Positions 49,614-62,222 of a stretch of DNA of 64,000 nucleotides are shown one piece after another. The translations under genes were made by a program, and so were the position numbers. How positions within the stretch are numbered: the stretch's first letter is position 1; each line of letters starts with the position of its first letter. This stretch comes from Ficedula albicollis. Taxonomy: Eukaryota; Chordata; Aves; Passeriformes; Muscicapidae. The DNA lies in contig NW_004775942.1 in NCBI RefSeq assembly GCF_000247815.1, forward strand, positions 139,943 to 203,942. The letters are read 5' to 3'. The notes below the pieces were generated by a model, which worked only from the letters and a program-made list of their open reading frames with translations, searched no databases and was not told the origin of the DNA.

Positions 49614-49983
49614 GTCAGTCACAGACTCTGGATAAACTCCCTGCCTGGCTGTTACCCTTCCCTGCCCTGGGTGAAACACAGGGAGAGGAAAATGCAGCAC
49701 TCTCCAGAGGGGCTGGCCCCAGGATCTCTGGGTGCAGGACACCTCAGAGCAGGCTTTGAGCCATGTAAGGTGCAGGAGATGAGCATTGGAGGGCAGGGCT
49801 GCGTTTCCAGGTGCCTCAAGGACGTGCTCCTCCATAGAGGATAGGGTACAGCCACAGCCAGGCTGGGATCTGCTGGAAATCCCTTCCTCAGGGAGCTTCC
49901 AACCCAGGCCAGGAGCTTTCAGCATTGCTGCTGTCTCACCCTGGTGAGGGTCATGAGCTCAGAGCACAGCAGGGACCTTTAAT

Positions 49984-50200
49984 CATTGAATCACAGAATC
50001 CTTAAGGCTGGAGAAGCTCTCTGAGATCAGAGTCCAGCCATCCCTCCAACACGGCCAAGGCCACCACTAACCATGTCCCAAGTGCCACATCCGTGTGGAT
50101 TTTAAATCCCTCCAGGGATGGGGGGACTCCACCACTGCCCTGGGCAGTCTGGTCAAGTGCTTGACCACCCTTTCAGAGAAGAAATTTTCCATAATTTCCA
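49984..50200 (-). mobile_element. CR1 fragment (diverged)
   Basis: 'attgaatcacagaatcctta', 'ccactaaccatgtcccaagt' and 'aatccctccagggatggggg'. Confidence 0.82.
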
Positions 50201-50203
50201 ATC

Positions 50204-50335
50204 TAGACTAGGCTGGGCAGGGCTCGGAGCACCCTGGGATAGTGGAAGGTGTCCCTGCCTATGGCAGGGGTGGAACCAGACGAGCTTTCAGGTCCCTTCC
50301 AACCCAGCCCAGTCTGGGATTCTGGGATTCCATAC
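50204..50335 (+). mobile_element. CR1 fragment
   Basis: 'gatagtggaaggtgtccctg' to 'tctgggattctgggattcc'. It joins the previous CR1 in opposite orientation. Confidence 0.88.
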
Positions 50336-51004
50336 GATCCCAATCACTCACAGCCTCGCTGTCCTTCCCTGCTAAGCTCAGCTTTCCACTCTGGCTGCCA
50401 GGCTGGGCAGAGGTGTTTACTCCCCACTTAATTAATCTCTGCTGCAGCCTGGAGAGCCTGGAGAGGCTCAGCTGAGGCTGTGTGGTGCTCACATTCCTGC
50501 TGGGCTGCCAGGCAAACCAGGCATGGGTTACATCATCCTTCCCAAGGAACCTCCTGCCATGCAGACATGGAAAAGTGTCTTAAAGGAAGCCGGTCATTCC
50601 CAGAGAAAAAGAGGAGGAGCACAGCAGATGAACTCTTCCATGGTCCCAAATCAACGGAGAGGCACACACAGCTGTGATTCAAAGTGTCATTAAATTAATT
50701 ATTAATAAAAATGTCCACTAGTGGTGGTGCTGCTGCCCAGCATGCTCAAGGTGAGCCACCAGGAGCTTTTACTCCAGATGGGGACTGAGCCAAGCCATGG
50801 AGCAAATGGACTTTTTGAGAGGAAGGATGGCACAGGGATGAGTGTGGGACACCCAGATTCTGCTCTCCGTGCTGCCACTGACCATGGTGGGACATTCAGC
50901 AAGCACTTGTCCCGTGTCTCTTTTGGGACAGATGGACCAGGGAGCATCTTCAGGCCTCCTGTGCTGTCCTCAGCCATAAGGGCAGCCCAGCTCAGGCAGT
51001 TCCA

Positions 51005-51215
51005 GACATCTCATTGGAAGAACTCTCTGAGATTATTGAGTCCAACCATTCCCTCAGCACTGCCAAAGCCACCACTAAACCCACGTGCCCAGGTGCCACA
51101 TCCACACGTTTTAAATCCCTCCAGGGATCTTGACTCCACCACCACGCTGGGCAGCCTGTGCCAGGGATTGACAACTCTTTCCACAAAGAAACTTTTCCTA
51201 ATATCTGATCACCAA
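51005..51215 (-). mobile_element. CR1 fragment (diverged)
   Basis: 'attattgagtccaaccattc', 'gccaaagccaccactaaacc' and 'acttttcctaatatctgatc'. Confidence 0.82.
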
Positions 51216-51299
51216 ACAGGCAACACAACTCTCTACTCACAAAGCCAACCAGGAAAAGTTATCCATAGGTATTGCTGTGACTCCTCATGGCATCTTCCA

Positions 51300-51345
51300 G
51301 CTCCTTTAGAGGTCCCTTCCAGCCCAAACTGTTCTGTGGTGACTC
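51300..51345 (+). mobile_element. CR1 3' terminus
   Basis: 'gaggtcccttccagcccaaa' followed by 'ctgttctgtggtgact'. Confidence 0.65.
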
Positions 51346-52079
51346 GAGAGAAAGAAAATGGAGCTGCAATTTCCACAGGTAACCTGAAGCTGCAACAGCC
51401 CCAGCTGTTTAAAAATAAATAAATCCTTGTCTCCAGGACAAGCTGCTCTAGTCAGGACTAATTGCAGGAGGTTTCTTGAACTCTGACCACGGTAACAGCG
51501 TTTGGCTCTGGGCTTCTGCCACCAGCAGGTCTTCAGGCACTTTCCAGAGGAAATCAGTGTATTTTCCATAGATTAATGCAGGAGAAGTGACGGCTCAAAA
51601 CATCCCCAAACTCATGTCTTTGCTAGGTAACAGCCTGCAGAGGGTTTATCCCTCTCCCTCTCAGCTTTGCACCCCCTGGGGTCTGTCTGTGTGGTCACAT
51701 CTGTGCCTGCTCAGCTGCCTGCTTGATCCCACAAGGCCTGCAGGACACCTGCACTGTGTCCCTGGAAATATTTATGGAAATTTATCCAGCAGCAACGGAG
51801 GGGAGGGTGCGGCCCGGCAGAAAATTTTGCTGAAATAACAGCCTTTTTCTCGATCCCAGGAATGCATCTTTGGGGCTTCAATAGTTTCAGCTGACATGCC
51901 ATTAATTTCAGGCTCTCATTAAGCAAGGAGGAGATGATGCTAATTGTGCAAGGCCAGGTGATGTTTGAAATAGGATCTGCCTGGGCATTGTGGAAACTGA
52001 TCCTTGGCTGCTCGGGAAGCCTTGGCTGGGACCTGAATGACTCTCCAAATACAAATATTTGCCTGTGGATGGATGCCTC

Positions 52080-52350
52080 ATTATTAATTTAAAGCCTGCC
52101 ATAAATCATGAGCTCAGAAATGCAGGCTTAAGCTTCGCAGGCAAAAATAGATGTGGCCTCTTGCATGGGGAGCCGCTCCTGACCACGCTTCCATAATTGG
52201 ATCACGCTGAAATGGATACCTTAAATTTAGTTACAAAAGGCTAACAAGAAAAAAATGCCAGCAATTTATCACAGGCGCGGCGCTATATTTAAAGCTGTCA
52301 GCATTCCTGGACTATAAAGTGATTATAAATCCCAGTGATTTGTAACCAGC
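52080..52350. other. Candidate conserved non-coding element
   Basis: A repeat-free, AT-rich block with dense homeodomain and MEF2-like strings ('aaaaatagatgtggcc', 'ctataaagtgattataaatc', 'ccataattggatcacgctg') and no open frame. The style is that of developmental enhancers. This is inference only. Confidence 0.3.
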
Positions 52351-53907
52351 CATAGGAATCTGCTTCCATGCTGCCATTCAACACCCAAATTCTCCACGCT
52401 GGCAGCCCTGGATTCAGCCACGTAATTAAGCCTTCACCTCCTTTTCACTTCAGGAATAACCCTGCTGCTCTTACAGGTTTGAATGCACTGCCAATTCCAG
52501 GCCCAAACTTAATTGATTTCCCTCAGTAATCAATACCTTGCTGTTGGTTTGGAGGTGGAGGTGCCGGGACGCTGCTCTCACGTCCCATTTCACTGAAATA
52601 AAGCAGTTGCCTGGCCCCGTTCTGGGGCTGTGGCAGCTCATTAGCTGACACATGAGAGGAGCAGCAGACAAAAAAACTCAGTGAAGTGTGCTTTTCCGGG
52701 AGCCTTTCTGAGGAATCTTTAGAAACAGACACACAATAATCCATAGCTTGATACCATTTCAGTCCCCGCAGCTTGTTGGCATCGCCAGCCTGCAACAAAA
52801 GGGATAAAAATCTTGCAAGCAGGCTGTGCTTGGCTGAGGTTTCTTCCAGGTCTTCACTGGTTCATGCCCTGGAGCAAGGGAGTTTACCTTGTTTTAAATA
52901 CTCATTTAGAACTTAATCTCCAACCTCTAGGAAGGTGGTGGTTCTCTTCTCCTCACCTTTGTAAAGGACTTTTCCATTAATAAAAGCCATAGAATACTTT
53001 TTAATTTAAGCTCGAATACACCTGCCTTCCATTCTGCAGCCTGTTAGGATTTCAAAACATTGATTTCTAAAAGTTACCCTTTTTTTTTTGGGGTTACAAC
53101 CAAACCCAGGTTTGTACAATAGAGATGCTGAAATTGAGAGCTGATGCCAGGTCTCCAACCCTTCTTAACAAAGCCAGAAATTGAACACTGATGTCTCCTA
53201 AGAAATTCCATTACTTGTTACTAAATATTGGAAAAGTTTATTATTTTTATAATAGAAACAATGTTTTATTCAAATATATTTTCACCTTTGCTTGCTGTGG
53301 CATCGAGATATTTTACCTGCTCAAGACCCACTCAATGGAAAGATGTTTGCTTGAGTCATGATACAGATAATCCTGAAAGCCTGGAATTTGGGAAATTTGC
53401 CACAAAATAAGTCAGGGAACAAAGCCTCTGTCTGTGGCTCTGCTTCCCTTTGTGTTTTCATTTCCTACCTTCATTCCTTCTCCCTTATGTGATCTCAAGC
53501 CCCTGGAATGCACTTATTTATTAGCAAGCTAAAGAACAATAAGCGAAAAAATGCAATAAAAGAAGAAACTGCCCCTCAACCTCCCTTGCCAGGCATGTGA
53601 ATCCCTCAGGACACGAATCCTGAGGAATGTGAGCTGTCCCATGGGATTAAGGAGCCCTCAGGAAGGCTGCTGAGATATGGGGTGGGGAACCCCACTTCAC
53701 CACTTCTGTGCTGAGTAGTTTTCCATGATTTCTGACAAGAGTTTTCCTTATCATAATTTATTTTTTTTCACAGCCCAAAAGCTCTTTGCTTTCTTGCTTC
53801 AAAGCCAGGGCAAAGCTAGGATGATGCCCACAATGGGTGAATTTGTCCCTGGAGGTCCAACCCTGCTGCAGCCTGGGCTGCAGCAACCTCAGCGCTCTCC
53901 AGAGAGC
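52351..53907. other. Intergenic sequence, no gene seen
   Basis: AT-rich unique sequence with a T run near 53080. No repeat or gene was recognised. Confidence 0.6.
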
Positions 53908-53975
53908 CATGGAATCCTTTCAGTTGGAAAAGCCCTCTGAAATCATCGAGTCAAGCCATTAACCCACCACTCAAT
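53908..53975 (-). mobile_element. CR1 3' end fragment
   Basis: 'gccatggaatcctttcagtt' and 'ctgaaatcatcgagtcaagc'. Confidence 0.75.
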
Positions 53976-54274
53976 CCCCAGTTTACACCTCCCAGGAGAG
54001 ATTTTTCAGGAGAGGCTTCATGTCTGTGTCCAGACCAAGGCAAAAACCCTCTTGCAGTGACGACTGAGCAGCAGGAAAGAGCATGGTCAAAATCAGCCCT
54101 GCTCTTACTGAGGCTGGAGAGAACTTCACCTTCCCCATCCTCTTGCTCACCAGGCATCTCAGAGAGGTTTTGGAAGAGGGCCTTGCCTTCAGACAAGGCT
54201 GAGCTCACAGGATTTATGGGTGTGAGGAGAGGCAGACAATCTCCCCCAGCTGAAAACTGAGATTAGCATCTAAA

Positions 54275-54592
54275 GGTGTTCCAAGAGAGCTGGAGAGGGA
54301 CCTTGGACATGGGCAGGGAGTGACAGGACAAGGGGGAAAGGCTTCACACTGAGGGATGGTAAAGTTAGACAGGATATTGGGAAGGAATTCCTCCATGTGA
54401 GGGTGGGCAGGCCCTGGCACAGGGTGCCCAGAGAAGATGTGGCTGCCCCTGGGTCCCTGGAAGTGTCCAAGGGCAGGCTGGATGGGACTTGGACCAACCT
54501 GGGATAGTGGAAGGTGTCCTTGCCCTGGAATGACATGAGCTTTAAGGTCCCCTTCCAACCCAAAACCATTCCATGATTCTGAGTTTCTATTA
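54275..54592 (+). mobile_element. CR1 fragment, about 315 bp
   Basis: 'agagagctggagagggacct' through 'accattccatgattctgag' with the terminal repeat. Confidence 0.93.
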
Positions 54593-54599
54593 TTCCATT

Positions 54600-56319
54600 C
54601 TAATTAAATGAATTCCTTCCACATAATCCAGCTCTTGTTCACCCTACTCCCAAATCCCGTTTGATGGCCACATGTGCTTCCCACCCAGCTGGAGCAGGGC
54701 CCAGGAGACTCCTCCTGGCACATTGTCCTGGCATTCCCTGGGCAGATGTAGGTCCTGAATGCTGTGGGTGGGATCTGGACAGCTGCAGGAAGCACTGCCT
54801 TGACTTTGTCTTAGCCTTGACTTTGTCTTTGCCCTGACTTTGTTGGTACCCACCTTCGTGAGGGTAATTGTGCGCTTAAAGCAGAGTCAGGGGAATTAAT
54901 TTTCCTAGGAATTAAGTTCCCAAGGGAAAAGTTCTGGCTATTAGTATTTCCCAAAGCTGTGCCTGGGTAACTGTTCAAGGAGGGTCAAATATATCTGGCA
55001 AACGTGTGAGTTTATTTCGGTGATGCCAAAGGGACAGGGACATTTTCGGAGGGAGAAGAGGCACAGGGGTGTGTCAGCTGTGGAAAGAAGGAAAAGGACG
55101 GGCAGGGGCGGTGGTGTGGTTCTGGAGCCCACACCTTCAACACATCAGCATCAGGGTCACTGATAAGTTTTTAATGGGACCTCTCGCTTGTTTTTCTACC
55201 TATCCTCCAGGCAGAAAGGTCTGCTGCTGCTGGTAAATCTTGGACAGGTTCGTGGAATTTTGCTGCCCGAGAAAGATGCTCGGTCTCCTCCCTGTTTCCT
55301 TTCGATTTCCACCAAGATCAGCCCTCACAGCCCTGGCTTTTTAGCAGGTATTTGGCACATCCGCTCCAAACATCAACACTTCACAGCTGACAGACGCTCC
55401 TCGGTGAAAAGACTTCTCTTTGGCATCTCTTGCACAAAAAAATAGGGAAAGCAACAGCTTCCCTTCCCCCTTCCTTCTTGCCTCGCCAGCTCCTTCGGAG
55501 ATCTCTGATTGCCGGCGTGACTCCCCCAGGTGCCAAGAGCAAACGGGAGGGAGGGCTGCCTTCTGATGTTCCAGGCAAACTGATGTTCCTAATAATCGTT
55601 CCTTGGACGGAGTAAAGAGGGCTCAGCCAAGCAGACATCCCAGCGGCGGGGTTGATGGCTGCGAGGGACGTTTTCCTCCCTCTGTTAGCTTATCAAGTGT
55701 GTGCTTAATGGCAAACATTAATTAACGCAAGAGATAGCAGGGTCGAGCCAGCGGCACAGGCTGTGCCTCCCTTTGGGAAAGAGTTTAATGGCCTTGATAT
55801 CCCAAATTTTCCCAGAGCAGGCAGGGGACAGTGCTCAGCCTGGAGTGGGGAGATGGGACTGAATTGACAGCAGAGTGATGAAATCTTCTTCTGGGAAGAT
55901 CTTTCCACCATAAAAACGGAGTTCAGGATCCTCCTTTAAAGTGAGGTTGCTCAGCAGTGCTTTGGATGTCTCCACGTGGGTTCAGAGCTGGGCTTTGAAG
56001 TTGTCCACCCTCCTCCCCTGGGCCTGCTCTGACTTTGACCTTCCCGGTCCAAAAATAGTCACAGAAAATATCAAAGGTGTTGGACAATGGCCGGGCCCTG
56101 TTCTCCCTGAAGGCAGTGGGAACTCTGCCACTGTCTGGAGAGAACGTGATCAGACCAGCAGGGCCCTGGGACAGTCCTCTCGGTCGTGGGGTGGGGGACA
56201 CAATTCCTCTTGGGGACAGATGGCCAAACCCAGCCTCTGTGTGGTGGCCTGGGGGACAGCAGCTGCCCAGAGAGGTGACAGCAAAGCACAGGAGCTGCCA
56301 GAGCAGCAACAAGGTTGTC
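54600..56319. other. Intergenic sequence, no gene seen
   Basis: Unique sequence. The block near 55680-55745 ('aaacattaattaacgcaaga' context) could be regulatory. Confidence 0.5.
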
Positions 56320-57471
<1,152 letters not shown>

Positions 57472-57790
57472 ACACCATCCCAACCCACAGATCCTTCTCC
57501 ATCCAACCCACACCATCCCAACCTACAGATCCTTCTCCATCTAACCCACAGGTCCTTCTCCATCCCAACCTAAGGTTCTCCTCCATCCAACCCACAGGTC
57601 CAATGCCATCCCAGCCCACATGCCCTATTCCATCCCAACTCACACTCCTCCATCCAACCCACAGCATCTACACCATCCCAACCTACAGGTTCATCTCCAC
57701 CCAACCTGCACATCCCAACCTACGGATCCTCCTCCATCCAGCCCATAGGTGCAACACCATCCCAACCTACAGGTCCTACAGGCTCTATGC
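57472..57790. repeat. Minisatellite, right part
   Basis: This continues the array at 56320-56498 with the same motifs, becoming more degenerate toward the right. Open frames through the array are repeat translation, not a gene. Confidence 0.88.
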
Positions 57791-59269
57791 AGCCCACAAG
57801 TCCCAACAGCCATCATCAGAGTCACTCAGGTGTCATCACCTCACACAGCTTTGCTGCGTGCCCAGCCCGACCTGAAGTTCACTGGAAGCCCCAGATTGTG
57901 AAGTCATGTGAACAAGGAACAATCTCCACTCTCATTTTTTTAAAGTCTACAAGTCTTTCTGGGAAATTGCTGTCATGTGTTGGGAACATTTTACTCCCTT
58001 ATAGTAAGACAGATCCTGTGAAAGCCCAGCCTGTCTAAATTTTTTACTTGTTTTGGGGGGCTTGAGGGTTTTGCTGGGTTAAAAAATATGTTAGCTCTGC
58101 TCACAGATCTTGCCTTTACCCATGACCTTGAACTAGCAGAGCCACAACAGCTCTGCCATTAGGAAAAAATCATCTTTTGAGCCTGTGGCTGGGAATACTG
58201 ACAAAATCCAAACTAAGTGCCAATTTCTCTGCTGGAGCTCAGGCTCCAGCAGAAGAAACTCACGGTGGTGTTTCAGTTCACAACCTTCTCTACAGGCAAC
58301 ACAGTCCAACTTTAGAGACGATGAGACGAAAATAAATGGAGGAAGCTCAACACGGGAACATAATCAAAGGCATTGAGCCTTTTAAGATAGCGTCTGCCCC
58401 GATGTTTACAGAGTCCTCCCAAAGCCAGGAGACTTCTTCTGGACTTCAGAGACTCAGTGCTGCTCTGTTCTTGTTTATGGCCCTGATGCCAAAGAAAATT
58501 GAGGGGCTGATAAGCACCGTGCACCCTGCCATGCTCTGTCAATGGACTCTTCCTTGGGATTAAGTGCCTGAACAACATAAAAGTGTTTCCATTCTGCTTT
58601 ATGTTCTCATCTGCCTCCAGAACAATTATTTTCAGAGTTGTACTGGAACACAGGCTCAGTAGGACTTGGGTTTTGTTCCTGCTTTTCCATCAAGCTACAA
58701 TGGAGAGCCCACGTGCAGTGTCTCACTCTCACTCCCAGAACCATGGCATTGTCCTCATGGGCTCGTCTTGTAATTGTCCCTCGTGTGGGAATTTGCTCAT
58801 CTGAATCCAGAGCATGCTCCAGCCCGCCAAGGAATGGCTCCCCTTGGAAAAGCAGACATATTTAAAGAGATCTTTCACTGTAGCCACTTGATGTTCAGTC
58901 TCTTTGTGTGTCTGGACGCTAATTAGAGAAGGGAATTGTGGATCAGGAGCTAGAATTTGGTAGGACTCGAAAAAGAGCTTCACTCCAGGCTTGCAATCTC
59001 CTGGGGTTTGCCATCATTAGTGGCTCCAATCCCACTGGTTGGATACAATGGAAGAGAAGCCCTCTAATTGCGTGTTAACTACAGTTAATTGCTCTCCAGG
59101 AAGGAGCCCAGGCCTTCCCAGCTGATTGTGGGAAGCCGTGGTGGCTGAAGCAGGAGCCCCCCAAGGCAGGGTCTCTGTGGAAGGTGATGCTAGCAGGAGG
59201 CAGGGCAGGGCTGTCCAGGTCACCTTCCTCCTCTGCCACCTGGGCTGAGCACAAGTGGCCACAGCTCCA
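57791..59269. other. Intergenic sequence, no gene seen
   Basis: Unique sequence right of the minisatellite, with no recognisable coding or repeat content. Confidence 0.6.
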
Positions 59270-59405
59270 ATCCTGCCAGGGCTCCAGGAGCACTTGGACA
59301 CTCCAGGAACGCTCCCAGGGATGCACAGGGTGGGGTTGTTGGGGTGTCTGTGCAGGGCCAGGGCTGGATTCCAAGATCTTTGTGGGATATTCTGTGATTC
59401 TAACC
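59270..59405 (+). mobile_element. CR1 fragment, different subfamily
   Basis: 'ccaggagcacttggacactc' and 'cagggtggggttgttggggt', a relative of the CR1 at 22848 in the other orientation, ending 'ttctgtgattct'. Confidence 0.75.
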
Positions 59406-60200
59406 CTGCACTGCTCTGGCTTGCCTGGCTCTCTGCTCTGCTTCCAGGCTGCTTTTTGGCTGGTCCCATCCCTTGCTAATCAACACAACCTCGTTGGGAA
59501 GGGGGAGGGCACAGACCTCCTCCTGCTTCAGACCTCTGAAACCCCCTCAATCCTTTTTCCTTGCGGGAATTCCTGACCAGTATCAGCGTGAGGCTTTGCA
59601 GGTGAGGTGGAGGGAGCTGGGGTATGCGTTGGGAAAGGAGCATGGGTGTGCACCCTGCGCCGAATTCCATGGAAAACCTGCCACGGGAGATGGGCTGCCA
59701 GGCTGCGAGTTTGGGAGAGAAAGGGAGCACGGCCAGCAGAACGCAGAGCCTGAAGCAAGCACAGGCTCGGGATGAATGTGGGGGGCCGGGGGTTTGGCCC
59801 TTGTGGGTTTGTTGTTGCAGGGAGGAATGCGAGCAATTCCTTGGCAGGATTTCTCCGCAGGATATTAGCATTAGAAAGGGACTCGCTGAGCAGGGATAGC
59901 TCAGATGCGGCTGCTGCTGGCTCAGTTCACCCTCTCTGGGGGTCTTGGTCTGCTCTGCCCTTTTCCAGTTAATGCAGTCTAAAGATCGTTTGATTCCTAC
60001 ACAAAAATTTTTACCCCAAAACCACCTGAGGAGGACAGCTGGCAGGATGACATCCCATTCAGCATCCCAAAACTCCCTGGCCTTTCTCTGCAGGCAGAGT
60101 GCAACCCTGAGTCTGCAGGAAAGGGGCTCCTGGCAAGGGCAAAACAGCAGATTGATGCTTTCTTTCCTTTCCTGACATGATGGAGGGATCCCAAATGAGT

Positions 60201-60354
60201 CTTTTTAGTCTCTCCTGGCTCTGGTCCACATTAGGAATTTAAGTCTAATGAGTCTGTGATCATGTCCAGGGCACTTTTTTTAGTCTCTCCTGGCTCTGGT
60301 CCACATTAGGAATTTAAGTCTAATGAGTGAGTCTGTGATCATGTCCAGGGCACT
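60201..60354. repeat. Tandem duplication of about 75 bp
   Basis: Copies at 60201-60275 and 60274-60354 are nearly identical. The second has two extra T and a 4-bp GAGT insertion. Confidence 0.93.
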
Positions 60355-60584
60355 CGGGGATGGATGGGGAGTCTATACCTCAGGGACAGGTATTTTTAAG
60401 GCACAGATGTGGATGGAGACCAGGCCGATATCTCCCTCTGACTACTGATTTTTTGGGGGGAAAAACCAACCTCTGTGCCTCTTTTTACAGCAAGTTGTAA
60501 AACTTTACTGCATTTGAAGCAGCATTAGTACCTGCCCCTTCTGGGAAAAGGAGTTTTACTGTCATTAGAGCAGATTCGCCTCAG

Positions 60585-60725
60585 CACCTCAGGGCTCAGA
60601 GGTGCTGGGCACAAATCCACGCACTCCATCATCTCGAACAGCACTTTGGAAAAACACCTCAGGGCTCAGAGGTGCTGGGCACAAATTCACGCACTCCATC
60701 ATTTCGAACAGCACTTTGGAAAAGG
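60585..60725. repeat. Tandem duplication of a 70-bp unit
   Basis: Copies at 60585-60654 and 60655-60725 differ by two C/T changes. This is the second local duplication within 500 bp. Confidence 0.94.
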
Positions 60726-62082
60726 CTTCACGCCCCAGCCCTCACTGCTCTGGGAAATCATATCACCATCCGAACAGAGTTGGGAGAAAACAGTTGTTCC
60801 TGATCCTCCCTTCCTCGGGGGCAGCTCTTCCCATGCAGATTAGATTAAACTGAACCAAAAAGAGTCCAGACTGTGCAGCAGTGAAGGAGCCAAGAATTAA
60901 CGAGTTTTCACGATCCCGGGTCCACGCTGCAATTTATTCTGCATTCCTGTGGCCGCCCACGTGCGTTGAACAATGAATGTGCCCCGTTTCAGGCTCCATC
61001 GGGAGTGTTTGTAAACTGAAAATTGCCCTTTGAGCCGTGTGAAAGCCACCGGGGTAGCCGAAATGGAGGCTGGCAGCCCTTGTCCATGGATAAGGAGCTA
61101 TGCAGGCTCCTGGAACAAGGCTAGAGAGCAAGCAGCCCCCAGGTGTAGACACAGTTTCTCCCCTTCAGGCCACAAAGTTTTGGAGCCACGTTGTCATGGA
61201 GGGAAGGGGAGCAATCCTGATTTTCTTGGGAGGTTCTCCTAAACCAGTGGAGGAAGAGCACCCCACTGCTCCTTTGCACCAAGACACCTTTAATCCTGTG
61301 GAGACGCCATTCCTGTTCCTTGTTTGTGTGTTAGCCCTTGCTCCATCATGGGACACCATGGTCTGCTTTGGGGCAGCACAGTCAGCCCTCTTCCCGCTCC
61401 CAAAAAAATTGGGAAAAACCCCAAAGGAGAGTTTTATGCACTCAGTAAATGATACACCAGGTCTGCCTACCAAAGAGCCAGGAGCTGTCGGGGTAACGAC
61501 GGGAATGTTAATGGTGAATTAGTCAGGAGGGCCCAGTGAAGCATGACGCTAATCAGGAGAGGTGATCACGCTCTGCTTAAAGTCTGTGACTGCCCCTGAA
61601 TCACCCAAATCTGCTGCTCCCCTGGGCTGGTGCAGCAGAGCCTGCAGAGGGAGGGAGGCTGAGCATCGCTGAGGGTTTGACAGCTCTGATGGTTCTCTCC
61701 TGAGACCAGTTTCACAAAGCCTTAATGAAAATCCCACTTGAGCAAGAAGTGGTGTGTAGGGATGGAAAGAAGGAAGCTGAATTGCTTTTTCAGGACCAAG
61801 TGAAAGTCTGGAAGTGAGTGATATGGGCAGCTGAAAGCCCATCATGATCTTTGCCAGGTCTCAAAGGGACTCCTTCTCTCCTGGGTCACAGCTCCTTTCC
61901 AGGGCTGGCAAAAGCCACCAGGCAATGTGTATTTGTTGAACTGGTGCTCCAGCAGGTCCTAGAGGTGTTGGTTGAGAACTGGAGAGTGATCAGTGACCCA
62001 AAAGAGCAAAAGTTCAGTTCTCTGTTGTTGGGTTTGGTGGGGGAGAGGGAGGATTTAATTTGCTTTAAAGTCGGCATGAAAA

Positions 62083-62222
62083 CCATCACAGAGTGGTTTG
62101 GGGGGGAAGGAACCCCAAAGCCATGGGCAGGGACACCTTCCACTATCCCAGGTTGCTCCAAACCCTGTGCAGCTCGGCTTGGAACAATTCCACACATGGA
62201 GCATCCACAGCTTCTCTGGGCT
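62083..62222 (-). mobile_element. CR1 fragment
   Basis: 'tcacagagtggtttgggggg' and 'catgggcagggacaccttcc'. Confidence 0.88.

Larger units (their letters stand above)
59406..62082. other. Intergenic sequence, no gene seen
   Basis: Apart from the two tandem duplications at 60.2 and 60.6 kb, nothing was recognised. Confidence 0.6.
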
